From positions 1-64,000 of the forward strand of contig CAZBRD010000017.1 in the NCBI GenBank assembly GCA_964494205.1: 64,000 bases of DNA, read 5' to 3'. Numbering within the stretch: the first letter of the stretch is position 1; each line of letters begins with the position of its first letter. A program made the position numbers and the translations under genes. Source of the stretch: JBBTCX01 sp964494205 (GTDB lineage: Bacteria; Planctomycetota; Phycisphaerae; UBA1845). Below the pieces are notes generated by a model. The model was not told the origin of the DNA. It made no database searches and worked only from the letters and a program-made list of their open reading frames with translations. Positions 52,701 through 60,833 of the stretch are shown here, piece after piece.

Positions 52701-53634
52701 TGAGGAAGCTGGAGCTTTCGAGTGAGAGCCATGCCTTGTCGGGGTTTGCGCGAAGCGTGAGGTCGAGGTCGGCGAGGGTGAGTTTGCTATTAACGCAATC
52801 GCATAATTCGGCGGCAGTGATTAGCGGCGCGGGTTGCTTCGCATTTGCGTTTTCCATGCCCATTGATTCATGCGAATGGGCATCGATGAGGATGGTGTTG
52901 ATTTCTTTCGGCTGCTCAATGGCGCGCTGGAGTGTTTCGAGCGGGACGAATGCGTTGCGGGGTTGAAACTCGGCGGGGTTGAGGCTGAAGGCGGCGAGGT
53001 TTTTTGTTGGCAGGATTCCCTGCACTGTGACACGGAGTGACACTGTCGACTCGTCGCGACGGCCGAGAAGGGTTTCCTCGGAGATCGCGGTTGGTTTTCT
53101 GATTCGTAAGACGATGTCATCGCCCTTCTTTGCTTTGAGTTCGTGAGCTAAGACGTCGTTCAGAATTACATTGCGGCCAGTAAACGGTTCAGGAAGCACT
53201 GAATCCTTCGCAGCTTGTTTTATTGGTTCGGAATCTCCAAGAAATGGCTTTCGCAATTCCTCGCAGTCTGCTCGCCCCTCGATCCCAATTACCTGGACTC
53301 GCCCAGCGCGGACGCTCGTCACAGCGTGACTTGCGCCGCCGATCAGTTGCAGGCTACCGGATACGTACTGAGTCTGGCCACTCTCTGAAATGCACTGCCC
53401 AAGCTCATTGGCTAAGTCTTCGCGGATGAGTCGATTTGGCGTGATCGCGTAATCGTATGGGCCGATGCGCGATACGGCTGCGTCGTAGAGGCTCGTGCGG
53501 ACGGAATCGCCGACGATGAGTGCGCCAGCCATGGCGGCGGTGAGGACTGCCTGGGCGAAGCCGGTTGCGAGGTGCGTGCGGCGGAAGTGCTTCACGCTGG
53601 CGAGGATTAAGCGGAATGGGTTTAGGCTAGTCAA
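49759..53634 (-). CDS. FtsX-like ABC permease carrying in-frame repeats
   Basis: A 1291-residue membrane permease with two FtsX-type domains, one near residues 570-740 (FFLIIAAATLASLLFRLLVE) and one near the C-terminus, residues about 1170-1285 (LGGLGLLLGVAGLAAILVRQ). A MacB-like extracytoplasmic region lies between the helices. It works with the adjacent ATPase, probably in export of lipoproteins or other substrates (inference). Four dispersed repeats lie in its reading frame (R2 pair near 50.3 kb, R3 at 50.66 and 51.24 kb), adding segments such as MAKRSAAM and SPSPSWGEGRGEG. Confidence 0.88.
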   Translation of the reverse strand: MTSLNPFRLILASVKHFRRTHLATGFAQAVLTAAMAGALIVGDSVRTSLYDAAVSRIGPYDYAITPNRLIREDLANELGQCISESGQTQYVSGSLQLIGGASHAVTSVRAGRVQVIGIEGRADCEELRKPFLGDSEPIKQAAKDSVLPEPFTGRNVILNDVLAHELKAKKGDDIVLRIRKPTAISEETLLGRRDESTVSLRVTVQGILPTKNLAAFSLNPAEFQPRNAFVPLETLQRAIEQPKEINTILIDAHSHESMGMENANAKQPAPLITAAELCDCVNSKLTLADLDLTLRANPDKAWLSLESSSFLIDPQIESAARAVIEKTNAPHADVLAYLANTISLKPSGEPASAPPKSRDVPYSIVVALDNKSSAQKASLKLTDGTPAPNLEPGQILLNDWTAAELGAKQYDTVCLTYYITADFGQLETRDACFTVRGIVTTASTADPTWTPEYKGITDAKNLADWNPPFPLEISRIKNQDEEYWDHYTAAPKAIISLADGRRLWAEQGERFGRLTSIRIAAATNQTLEETKLAFEKELRACIDWPAFGFGIQPLREQMTAASRGSTDFGMLFISFSFFLIIAAATLASLLFRLLVERRASEIGLILATGQTSRTITRLLLAEGAIVAGLGSALGLIGSIAYSWAMLTGLSTWWSAALQTPFLHLSVSPTSLIIGFATGFLISLGSIAYSVRGVTKWHPRALLAGALRSESALVSGPRSNTRRTIAIASFVLAIALVFAPLVTNQIPQVAAFFGGGVLLLTASILLISATLRRASNSRISSPDDLTIPLPLRERGRGEGLLNVNDGAHSNNPSGVGRSRFPLLRLAFSNLRRHPSRSVMTMTLIASAVFVIVSVGAFRLDVADSTDRHSGTGGFSLIAESAVPLQYDLNTPEGRKSLNFSDDESQSLDNVRAMPFRLRPGDDASCKNPYSKKTPRILGATEEMIARGGFTFAGSLAESSDEKENPWLLLDRKLSSDSNSPSPSWGEGRGEGLPADSAKVPPKTELDAPIPVIADESAIRWQLHLNLGQDLIIPDDHGQLRKLRIVGMLKNSVLQSEVIMSESNFTRLFPSRSGYSFFLIDTEHVDGMTNRSTAIPHEMSEGGTVKRSLAVESDDGSSSGMAKRSAAMHQGQEFALLSQSLEHSLAPFVFDVQPASDRLREFLVVQNTYISTFQTLGGLGLLLGVAGLAAILVRQVWERRSELALMTALGFNKSHVKRVVQLENAAVLITGIALGSASALIAIAPQWLTQPEVVPWLKLAATLALVITLGLTLATLALNSALGKPLLPALRSE
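50256..50338. repeat. R2 repeat pair inside the permease gene
   Basis: CATGGCGGCGCTTCGCTTGG-type copy (50256-50287) and CCACGGCCAAGC-type copy (50307-50338), 19 bases apart. On the minus strand they encode GTVKRSLAV and GMAKRSAAM, in frame. The same two-copy arrangement recurs in the glycosyltransferase gene. Confidence 0.85.
50662..50704. repeat. R3 repeat inside the permease gene, copy 1
   Basis: CCCCTCACCCCGACCCTCCC continued by CCCAAGAGGGGGAGGGAGAG. It is in frame; on the minus strand it encodes the SPSPSWGEGRGEGLP stretch. Confidence 0.8.
51241..51278. repeat. R3 repeat inside the permease gene, copy 2
   Basis: ACCCTCACCCCTACCCCTCT, then CCCTAAGAGGGAGAGGG. It is in frame and encodes IPLPLRERGRGEGLL on the minus strand. 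Confidence 0.85.
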
Positions 53635-53635
53635 G

Positions 53636-53675
53636 AGAGACCCTCACCCTGCCCTCTCCCTAAGAGGGAGAGGGA
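53636..53675. repeat. R3 repeat between ABC permease and ATPase genes
   Basis: ACCCTCACCCTGCCCTCTCC, then CTAAGAGGGAGAGGGATCC. It begins directly before the permease start, in the 75-base gap to the ATPase gene, so a folded form could affect coupling of the two genes. Confidence 0.85.
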
Positions 53676-53709
53676 TCCATAGGCAAGCGAACGCGCTTTG
53701 GGAACTTGG

Positions 53710-54447
53710 CTATGAGCGTACATTTTCGTGCTCGACCAGTCGGCCATCGTTGAGTTCGAAGCGGCGCTGGAACCTCGCGGCGAGTTCTTCGCTGTGGGTG
53801 ACGACGATGAGGACGTTGTTCTCGTCGCGATGGAGTTCGAGTAGGAGGTCGGCGACGGCGGCGGCGGTGTGGCGATCTAGGTTGCCGGTTGGTTCGTCGG
53901 CGAGAAGCAACATCGGTTTGTGGATCAAGGCGCGAGCGATGGCTACGCGCTGGCGTTCGCCGCCGGAGAGTTCAGATGGTCGATGGTCCATGCGGTCGTT
54001 CAATCCGACGCGGCGGAGGAGTTCGATAGCGCGTGTGGCGAGTGCGGATTGATCTCTGCTGATGAGTGTGGGTAACAGGACATTCTCAAGGGCGTTGAGC
54101 TGCGGCAGCAGGTGGTGCTCCTGAAAGACGAAGCCAATCATGTGGTTGCGGAACTCGGCTTGGGCTTTTTCGGCAAGCGTCAGCGGATTGTCACCGTTTA
54201 GATTGAAGGTGCCGGAGGATGGCGATTCCAGCGTACCGAGGATGTTTAGCAGCGTCGATTTGCCGGAACCCGATGGACCCAGCAAGGCCATCGATTGGCC
54301 GCGATCGAGTTTGAATGAAACATCGCGCAAGACGGTGAGGTCGCCGTTGCGGGTGAGATAGGACTTTGAAAGATGATCAACTTGAAGAAGCAACGAATCA
54401 GATTCCTCCGAAGTGCGTTTCCTTTGCACTCGACCGAGAAGATACAT
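53710..54447 (-). CDS. ABC exporter ATPase (LolD/MacB type)
   Basis: A 245-residue ATP-binding subunit. Walker A GPSGSGKST near residue 57, a Q-loop FVFQEHHLLPQ near 110, signature LSGGERQRVAIARAL near 155 and Walker B LLLADEPTGNLD near 178 are complete, with the LolD/MacB-type TGNLD-loop. It powers the FtsX-like permease encoded 75 bases downstream. The start at 54445-54447 is chosen; the frame extends 23 codons further with no better site. Confidence 0.93.
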   Translation of the reverse strand: MYLLGRVQRKRTSEESDSLLLQVDHLSKSYLTRNGDLTVLRDVSFKLDRGQSMALLGPSGSGKSTLLNILGTLESPSSGTFNLNGDNPLTLAEKAQAEFRNHMIGFVFQEHHLLPQLNALENVLLPTLISRDQSALATRAIELLRRVGLNDRMDHRPSELSGGERQRVAIARALIHKPMLLLADEPTGNLDRHTAAAVADLLLELHRDENNVLIVVTHSEELAARFQRRFELNDGRLVEHENVRS

Positions 54448-54571
54448 GATGTGGACACCGGACTCTAGAATGCCTCCATTTGAGATTTGCAAATGGTGGT
54501 ACTGGTATGATTTCAAGCTTGCGTGGCATGCCTACGCCGGAGCTGTTCGAGAGCCAGTATAAATCCGCCGT

Positions 54572-54603
54572 ACATGGCGGCGCTGCGCTTGGCCATGCCA
54601 CCC
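54572..54603. repeat. R2 repeat in the gap before the FG-GAP gene
   Basis: ACATGGCGGCGCTGCGCTTG continued by GCCATGCCACCC. Followed about 35 bases later by a partial R3-like CGGGAGAGGGA (about 54640-54650). Confidence 0.8.
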
Positions 54604-54750
54604 GCCTTCGTGCTTCGTCGTTAGTCGCACGCCTTCCCAACGGGAGAGGGATGTTTCGTTAGAGGTTCCAAAGGTGTATTTTCAATGCCGAAATTGATAT
54701 GATTGCCTTTTTGTAACTAGGCGATGCGACGGATCCAATGGGAGGGGCTC

Positions 54751-57042
54751 GTGGGCTTCAAACTTTTCTGCAGCGTGAGATGGGCGGCTGTTCTGGTCGC
54801 AGGCATTACCCTGGGCTTTTTCAGCGACGTTCGTGCCGAACCCTACATGGGCGCGGGCACGAAGAAGATGGCTGAGAGGCTTCGGGAATTGGCGGAAAAG
54901 TCTGACCCCAAGAAAAACCTGTTTCTGAATGTTCAGCGTGCCGAAGGGCTGCGCAAACAGATGAATGAAACGACGGAGCTTTCCGCCAAACTGAATCTTG
55001 CAGTGCATTACGGCAATGAGCAGGTAATGGCGGGCGATTCCGCCGGCGCGGTAGCGACGCTACTCGGCGTCAGGGACGCGTTCTCGCAGCCTAATGTGCG
55101 GGCCGGCCCGCAATCCATCAGGGTTCTGCACCTACTGCTCGGCACAGCCTACTTTCGACTTGGTGAACAAGAGAATTGCCAGTTGAAGCACAATGTGGAT
55201 TCATGCCTGCTTCCGATTCAAGGGGGCGGCGTGCACACGTTGCCGCGCGGATCGCGAAGCTCTATTGACGAGTGGATGGCGTTATTGAAAGAAAATCCGA
55301 ACGACGTTCGCGCTCGTTGGCTTCTAAACCTTTCGTACATGACGCTAGGCGAGTATCCCGCGGGTGTACCGAAGGAGTATCTGGTTCCACCGTCCGTATT
55401 TGAATCGGATGCGCCGTTCCCCCGTTTCTATGATGTGGCTTCTCAGGCGGGACTTGCGAAAGTGGGATTGGCCGGCGGGGCTATCGTCGATGATTTTGAC
55501 GGAGACGGGTACCTCGATGTGATGAGTTCGTCGTGGGGATTGATGGATCAGATTCGGTACTTTCACAACAATCACGATGGAACATTTTCAGATCGCACGG
55601 AGTCGACGGGTCTCATCGGCATCGTCGGTGGGTTGCAGATTTCTCACGCTGATTACAACAACGATGGGCATCTCGATGTGCTGGTTCTGCGCGGCGCGTG
55701 GTTGCGAGACCAGGGGCATTTGCCGAATTCGCTGCTGAAGAACAACGGCGACGGAACTTTTGAGGATGTGACCGAAGAAGCGGGAGTGCTCAGCTTCCAT
55801 CCGACGCAAGCCGGGGTGTGGGCGGACTATGACAATGACGGCTGGATTGATTTCTTCGTGGGTAATGAATCGTCACCTGGGGACCCACACCCGTGCGAGT
55901 TGTATCACAACAATCGCAACGGAACGTTTACGAATGTCGCGGCGCAGGTTGGGGTAGATAACGTCGGGTTCGTCAAAGGCGCAGGCTGGGGAGATTATGA
56001 CAATGACGGATATCCCGATTTGTATCTATCCCGCTTGGGTGAGCCAAACATCCTCTTCAAGAACGAAGGCCCTTCCAAGAATCCTGATACGCCGCACGCG
56101 TGGAAGTTTACCGATGTCACACAAAAGGCGGGCGTGGCTGAGCCGCTTAAGAGTTTCAGCACGTGGTTTTGGGATTACGACAACGACGGATGGGTCGATC
56201 TGTACGTGGCTGACTACGCGATTTCGCAGACTGATTCGGTTTCGGATGTCGCGGCTGACATTATGGGATTGCCGAATCAGGGTGAGCGTACGCGCTTGTA
56301 TCGAAACAATCGCGACGGCACGTTTGCAGATGTCACGAAGGAGGCGGGCCTTTATCACGTGATTCTTGCGATGGGTTCGAGCTTTGGCGATCTCGACAAT
56401 GACGGATGGCAGGAACCGTACTTGGGGACGGGAGATCCGCTGTTGACCACGTTGATTCCGAATCGAATGTTTCGGTCGGTGGAGGGGAAGACGTTTCAGG
56501 AGATCACCACGGCTGGCGGGTTCGGGCATTTGCAAAAGGGACACGGGATCGCGTTCGCGGACATGGATAATGACGGCGATCAGGATATTTATGAGGTTCT
56601 TGGCGGGGCTTATTCTGGCGATTTCTTCGCGAGTGCCCTGTTTGAAAACCCGGGGTTCGACAATCGTTGGATTACGTTGCGGTTGGAAGGCGCGCGAACG
56701 AATCGCGCGGCCATCGGGGCACGAATCAAGGTGACGGTGACCACGCCGAATGGTGATCGAGACATTCACGCAATCGTTTCTGCGGGTTCGAGCTTTGGCG
56801 GGAATAGCCTGCAACAGGAAATCGGGCTAGGCAAAGCGACAGCCATCAAGTCGATCACGATTGATTGGCCAACGTCGAAGAGCAAGCAGGTGTTCGAGAA
56901 TGTCGCGATGGAACAGATCGTGAAGATTCGCGAGGGGGAAAACCAGCTGGTGCCAGTCGAACTGGCGAAATACGATCTTTCACCGGCGGGTAATGAGGGT
57001 GGGAGTTGTCCGTTCCATCCGAATGGGATGAAGGCACCTTGA
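54751..57042 (+). CDS. FG-GAP repeat protein with UnbV/ASPIC domain
   Basis: A 763-residue exported protein of the CRTAC1 type. The signal peptide (AAVLVAGITLGFFSDVRA) is followed by about 200 residues, then at least seven calcium-binding FG-GAP/VCBS repeats in the form DFDGDGYLDV, ADYNNDGHLDV, ADYDNDGWIDF, GDYDNDGYPDL, WDYDNDGWVDL, GDLDNDGW and ADMDNDGDQDI. The UnbV/ASPIC domain ends the protein (RAAIGARIKVTVTTPNGDRD). Extracellular or periplasmic, possibly in adhesion (inference). The start at GTG 54751 follows GGAGG by 5 bases; an ATG at 54724 is an alternative. Confidence 0.9.
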   Translation: MGFKLFCSVRWAAVLVAGITLGFFSDVRAEPYMGAGTKKMAERLRELAEKSDPKKNLFLNVQRAEGLRKQMNETTELSAKLNLAVHYGNEQVMAGDSAGAVATLLGVRDAFSQPNVRAGPQSIRVLHLLLGTAYFRLGEQENCQLKHNVDSCLLPIQGGGVHTLPRGSRSSIDEWMALLKENPNDVRARWLLNLSYMTLGEYPAGVPKEYLVPPSVFESDAPFPRFYDVASQAGLAKVGLAGGAIVDDFDGDGYLDVMSSSWGLMDQIRYFHNNHDGTFSDRTESTGLIGIVGGLQISHADYNNDGHLDVLVLRGAWLRDQGHLPNSLLKNNGDGTFEDVTEEAGVLSFHPTQAGVWADYDNDGWIDFFVGNESSPGDPHPCELYHNNRNGTFTNVAAQVGVDNVGFVKGAGWGDYDNDGYPDLYLSRLGEPNILFKNEGPSKNPDTPHAWKFTDVTQKAGVAEPLKSFSTWFWDYDNDGWVDLYVADYAISQTDSVSDVAADIMGLPNQGERTRLYRNNRDGTFADVTKEAGLYHVILAMGSSFGDLDNDGWQEPYLGTGDPLLTTLIPNRMFRSVEGKTFQEITTAGGFGHLQKGHGIAFADMDNDGDQDIYEVLGGAYSGDFFASALFENPGFDNRWITLRLEGARTNRAAIGARIKVTVTTPNGDRDIHAIVSAGSSFGGNSLQQEIGLGKATAIKSITIDWPTSKSKQVFENVAMEQIVKIREGENQLVPVELAKYDLSPAGNEGGSCPFHPNGMKAP

Positions 57043-57181
57043 GCGAATTAGAGTTTGTTTCAGTTGCTTCTGAGAGGCCTTTTCTACGCTTGCCCTCTTT
57101 CTAATTCCCAAAGCGAATGAAAAACTTCGGTTTGCGATAGGCTCGACGTTGCCGTTCCGTGGTGAACATGCGAGAAGTCAA

Positions 57182-57601
57182 ATGGGGTGGTTTCAAAGTC
57201 TGTTCAAACGGAACGAAGTAATTTCCCTGTCGGACCCGATCTTTGGTGAATTGATCTTTGATCGTGGTGGTTGGACACACCTTCCAAAAAGTCCTGGCGA
57301 GGACATCATGGTTTGCATTGATGCACCGGAATGTGGACCCTCGAGCGTTCAGCGGGCGTTCTTCGAAGACTTGCGCACGAAGCTGCCATTACTGAAAGAA
57401 CTTGCGAAAGAATACATCGAGCTAGAAGCGGATTGTGCGACGGATGTCGCGAGCCTTCGGGTCTACTCGATCGAAATTGGTTCAGACATCAAAACGCAGA
57501 GTCAGGAGTTCGTTTTAGAGATGACAGATGTTGAGGAGGACACGATCCACCGCGTGACGTTTGAATCGGAAAGGCCGATTCACTATACATTTGATCATTG
57601 A
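57182..57601 (+). CDS. Small soluble protein of unknown function
   Basis: A 139-residue acidic protein: SLSDPIFGELIFDRGGWTHL then SPGEDIMVCIDAPECGPS, with VLEMTDVEEDTIHRVTFE near the end. The DPxFGxLxFDxGGW pattern resembles small DUF proteins from planctomycetes and other groups. No signal peptide or transmembrane segment. The start at 57182 is chosen over an upstream frame opening because sequence there is of non-coding type. No family assigned. Confidence 0.55.
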   Translation: MGWFQSLFKRNEVISLSDPIFGELIFDRGGWTHLPKSPGEDIMVCIDAPECGPSSVQRAFFEDLRTKLPLLKELAKEYIELEADCATDVASLRVYSIEIGSDIKTQSQEFVLEMTDVEEDTIHRVTFESERPIHYTFDH

Positions 57602-57705
57602 GTAGGCGGTGCCGCCTTATCTACGATCGATATGCGCATCGAGAATCAAACCGGTCGCTTGCGCTCCCAGCTCTGATTTTGGTTCGGTTGTCGCAATACT
57701 CGAAT

Positions 57706-59142
57706 TCACTTTGCCACTTGCGATTTGAACTTCTCGAACACGAGCCACGTTTCTTTGGCCATCAGTTCGTCTGTGTGATTTTTCTGGATGCCGGTTTGAG
57801 CGGCGGTGGAGAGTTGCGCGCAGAGGTTGGGGTTGTCCATGATTTTTGCGAGGGTCGAGGCGAGGGCGCTGGGTTCGTTTACGTCATAGATCTGGCCGCC
57901 GCCGGTGGATTCGATGAGTTCGGGATATGAGCCTTGATTCGGCTGGACGACGGGGACGCCGGCGGCCATCGCTTCGAGGATGGAGAGGCCTTTGGCTTCG
58001 GGGTAGGCGGCGGGCACGCTGAAGACATCGAGCGAGTGAAGGAATTTCCTTTTTTCGATGAGGTCGACCTCGCCGAGGAAGTCGTAGGCGTCGCCGGGAA
58101 CGCCTCCGCGTTTGATTTTCGCGAGGATGTCGCGGAGGTAGGGGCGGTCCTGTTTGTTGAGGTAGCCCGCGATACGCAGGCGACAGTTGCGGCCTTGCTT
58201 GCGGAGGGTGATGAACGCGTCGGCGAGGCGATCGAGGCCTTTCGCCGCGCAGATGCGCGCGAGGTAGCCGATGGTGAAGGGGGAATTGGTTCGCGCGACG
58301 CTCTCCTTGTTTTCGGGAGCGATTTGCATGGCGGCGCTGCGCTTGGCCATGCCACCCGGCGCTGAGTTAATGACAGATTCCACGGCCGAGCTGCGGCTTG
58401 ACCGTGCCACCCCTTGCCCCCCTGCTTGCGCAGGGAGCTCTGTCTTTTCTGCGAAGTCTTCGACGTGGATGCCCATCGGGACGTAGTGGACGCGGTCGCG
58501 GGAGAGGTTGAAGCGAGCGATGCAGTGGTCCGCGTAGTAGCGCGTGACGGCGATGAATCCGTCGACCAGCGTTGCGTGCTTTGTGATTAGGTTGATGGCT
58601 TCGGTTTTGTAGGGGTCGCGCAGGCTGTCGAGGAACAGGTCTTCGCCGGAGAGCGTGCAAACGACCGGGATGTTCAGCGCTTCTTTGATCGGGCGGACAA
58701 AACCGAGGAAGAACAAGTCGGGGATGTTGATCAAATCGGGTTTGAGGTCGCGAAGAGCCGCGATCATCTTCTCGACTTCGCGGGCTTGAGCGCCGTGTTC
58801 TCCGCGAAGAACGGAGACGGTGAGGGCGCCGAGTTGATTGGGATCGACTGAACCGTTGAACATCGAGAGACCGCTAAGCACGACCGGCGAATCGAGGAAT
58901 CGATCGAGCAAGGGTTTAGCTTTGCGGAAGAAGGCGTAATGCTGCTGCAGGTATGCGTTGAGGCCGCCGAAGAGAACGCGGCGGGTGGCTACGCTTTGCT
59001 CGTCGGTGCGGATGGGTGTGTAGAGCGGGACGAGCAGCACATCGCGACCCTGTTTGATGAGGGTGGCTGCGACGCGGTTGTCGCGCAGGCAACTGCCGCA
59101 AAACATCCCGGCTGCTCCGGCGGCGAGCATGATCACACGCAT
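57706..59142 (-). CDS. Glycosyltransferase family 4 with an in-frame repeat insert
   Basis: A 478-residue GT-B type glycosyltransferase. The N-terminal domain starts MRVIMLAAGAAGMFCGSCLR. The C-terminal donor-binding domain has FTIGYLARICAAKGLDRLAD and the E-x7-E type segment SVPAAYPEAKGLSILEAMAAG with PVVQPNQGSYPELIE. Between the domains, at about residues 244-278, an insert (VARSSRSSAVE...GMAKRSAAMQ) is encoded by a pair of R2 repeats. It probably makes a cell-surface glycan (inference). The start at 59140-59142 gives the classic GT4 N-terminus. Confidence 0.9.
   Translation of the reverse strand: MRVIMLAAGAAGMFCGSCLRDNRVAATLIKQGRDVLLVPLYTPIRTDEQSVATRRVLFGGLNAYLQQHYAFFRKAKPLLDRFLDSPVVLSGLSMFNGSVDPNQLGALTVSVLRGEHGAQAREVEKMIAALRDLKPDLINIPDLFFLGFVRPIKEALNIPVVCTLSGEDLFLDSLRDPYKTEAINLITKHATLVDGFIAVTRYYADHCIARFNLSRDRVHYVPMGIHVEDFAEKTELPAQAGGQGVARSSRSSAVESVINSAPGGMAKRSAAMQIAPENKESVARTNSPFTIGYLARICAAKGLDRLADAFITLRKQGRNCRLRIAGYLNKQDRPYLRDILAKIKRGGVPGDAYDFLGEVDLIEKRKFLHSLDVFSVPAAYPEAKGLSILEAMAAGVPVVQPNQGSYPELIESTGGGQIYDVNEPSALASTLAKIMDNPNLCAQLSTAAQTGIQKNHTDELMAKETWLVFEKFKSQVAK
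58326..58412. repeat. R2 repeat pair inside the glycosyltransferase gene
   Basis: GCATGGCGGCGCTGCGCTTG (from 58326, to 58357) and CCACGGCCGAGCTGCGGCTT (from 58380, to 58412), 22 bases apart, both in frame on the minus strand. The order matches the pair in the ABC permease gene. Confidence 0.85.
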
Positions 59143-59185
59143 GACAACTAGCCTATCAACTATTCTGACGAGCGGAATCGGGGAT

Positions 59186-59212
59186 GAACCACAAAGACAC
59201 AAAGGCACCAAG
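59186..59212. repeat. Dispersed ACAAAGGCACCAAG repeat
   Basis: CCACAAAGACACAAAGGCAC then CAAGAG, related to the copy near 36470-36492. It lies between the glycosyltransferase and the CoA-ligase genes, in a 290-base gap with no other feature. Confidence 0.6.
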
Positions 59213-59435
59213 AGAGTTGCTGGCAAGAGGTTTGGCGCTGTAAATCTCGTTTACGCGGGCTTACATTTTCACACGAATGCGACAGGATGAAGCAAGTTTG
59301 CCGGCAGTTTGGAACCGGTCGCACAGGCTGTACAATTCAGATTGATGAGTCGCGTCGCCGATCGATAGAAGGCGCGACTCGCGAGGATTGAAATCCGCAA
59401 CGATTTAGCACATCTGTAGCAGGAACACTTGGCTC

Positions 59436-60722
59436 ATGTCTGATTCGCCATACACACACTTGGAACCGAGTCAGGTCGTGGAGATTCAGCGAGCGAAGTG
59501 GGCAGGGCTTGTTCAGGCGGTTCGGGCGACGAACTCGTTCTATCAACAGAAACATAGGAATTACGATCCTCGGAGCGGGAACATTGATTTTCGCGCCATT
59601 CCGTTCACCACGCGAGCCGAGGTTGAGGCTGACCAATTGGCTCAGCCGCCGTATGGCACAAATCTTACGTATTCGCTCGACAAGTTTGTGCGACTTCATC
59701 AGACATCGGGCACCTCAGGCACGCCGGTGCGATGGTTGGATACGGCTGAAAGTTGGGCGTGGTGGAAGAAGTGTTGGGACTGGGTTTATCACGGTGCAAG
59801 CGTTGGGCCGAGCGATCGGTTGATGTTTGCGTTTTCGTTTGGGCCTTTCATTGGGTTCTGGTCGGCGTTTGAAACGGCGAGCGAACTCGGCATGTTCTGT
59901 TTGACAGCCGGCGGGATGAGTTCGCTGGCGCGGATTCAGTTTCTGATCGATCATCGCGCGACGGTGGTTTGCTGCACGCCGACGTATGCGATGCGTCTGG
60001 CAGAAATCGCGCGCGAAAACGGGATCGATTTGCGCAACTCTTCTGTAACGAAGCTGATCGTCGCGGGTGAACCGGGCGGGAGTATTCCGTCGACGCGCGC
60101 TCGGATTGAAGAGGCGTGGGGCGCGCGGTTGTTCGATCATGCGGGCATGACCGAGGTCGGTGCGTGGGGATATGAATGCACCGAAAACCCCAGCGGAATG
60201 CATATCATCGAAACTGAATTTGTTGCGGAGGTGATTGATCCGCAGTCCACGCAGCCAGTGGGCGACGGCGAAGTCGGCGAGCTTGTGCTGACGAACCTTG
60301 GCCGTACCGGGAGCCCGCTGGTTCGCTATCGAACCGGCGATTTGGTGCGATTAGTGCGGGGAAAATGTGCCTGCGGGAGTTCGTTTGCGCGGGTTGAGGG
60401 CGGCGTGCTGGGTCGCGTCGACGGAATGATCATCGTGCGCGGCAACAACGTGTTTCCGTCGGCGGTCGAAGGATTCGTGCGCGAGTTTGACGAGGTTGCG
60501 GAGTTCAACATCGTGGTGGGCGATGAAGGGGCGATGGCCGAGTTGGAGCTTGTCGTTGAACCATTAGTCGGTGCAGATAGTGCGTCGCTTGTCACGCGAA
60601 TGACCGAAGCCTTTCGCAATCGTTTCCATTTTGTTGCGCGTGTCAGAGCGGTTGCCAGCGGATCGCTTCCACGGTTTGATATGAAAGCGCGACGGGTGGT
60701 GAGACGCGAGGACATACACTAG
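59436..60722 (+). CDS. Phenylacetate-CoA ligase-like adenylating enzyme
   Basis: A 428-residue AMP-forming enzyme of the PaaK-like ANL group. Residues about 88-96 hold HQTSGTSGTPVRW, the ATP/AMP-binding Ser/Thr/Gly-rich motif. Later, FDHAGMTEVGAWGYEC, GEVGELVLTNLG and a CACGSSFARVEGGVLGRVDG segment fit the adenylation core and C-terminal domain. It probably activates an aromatic or other carboxylic acid to its CoA thioester or to adenylate; the substrate is unknown. It is plus-strand with the PQQ genes following. Confidence 0.9.
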   Translation: MSDSPYTHLEPSQVVEIQRAKWAGLVQAVRATNSFYQQKHRNYDPRSGNIDFRAIPFTTRAEVEADQLAQPPYGTNLTYSLDKFVRLHQTSGTSGTPVRWLDTAESWAWWKKCWDWVYHGASVGPSDRLMFAFSFGPFIGFWSAFETASELGMFCLTAGGMSSLARIQFLIDHRATVVCCTPTYAMRLAEIARENGIDLRNSSVTKLIVAGEPGGSIPSTRARIEEAWGARLFDHAGMTEVGAWGYECTENPSGMHIIETEFVAEVIDPQSTQPVGDGEVGELVLTNLGRTGSPLVRYRTGDLVRLVRGKCACGSSFARVEGGVLGRVDGMIIVRGNNVFPSAVEGFVREFDEVAEFNIVVGDEGAMAELELVVEPLVGADSASLVTRMTEAFRNRFHFVARVRAVASGSLPRFDMKARRVVRREDIH

Positions 60723-60728
60723 TGCCCA

Positions 60729-60796
60729 GGAGACCCTCACCCCGACCGCGTCGGACTCCCGCTTTGGTCGTCCTCCGTCTAAAGAGGGAGAGGGAG
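60729..60796. repeat. R3 repeat with an extra internal segment
   Basis: The arms match R3 (ACCCTCACCCCGACC and AAAGAGGGAGAGGG), but about 30 bases of unrelated sequence (GCGTCGGACTCCCGCTTTGG, then TCGTCCTCCGT) separate them. Intergenic, between the CoA-ligase and PQQ genes. Confidence 0.75.
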
Positions 60797-60833
60797 TAAA
60801 GCAGGAAGCTCACTTGAAGAGGTGCAAGAATCG

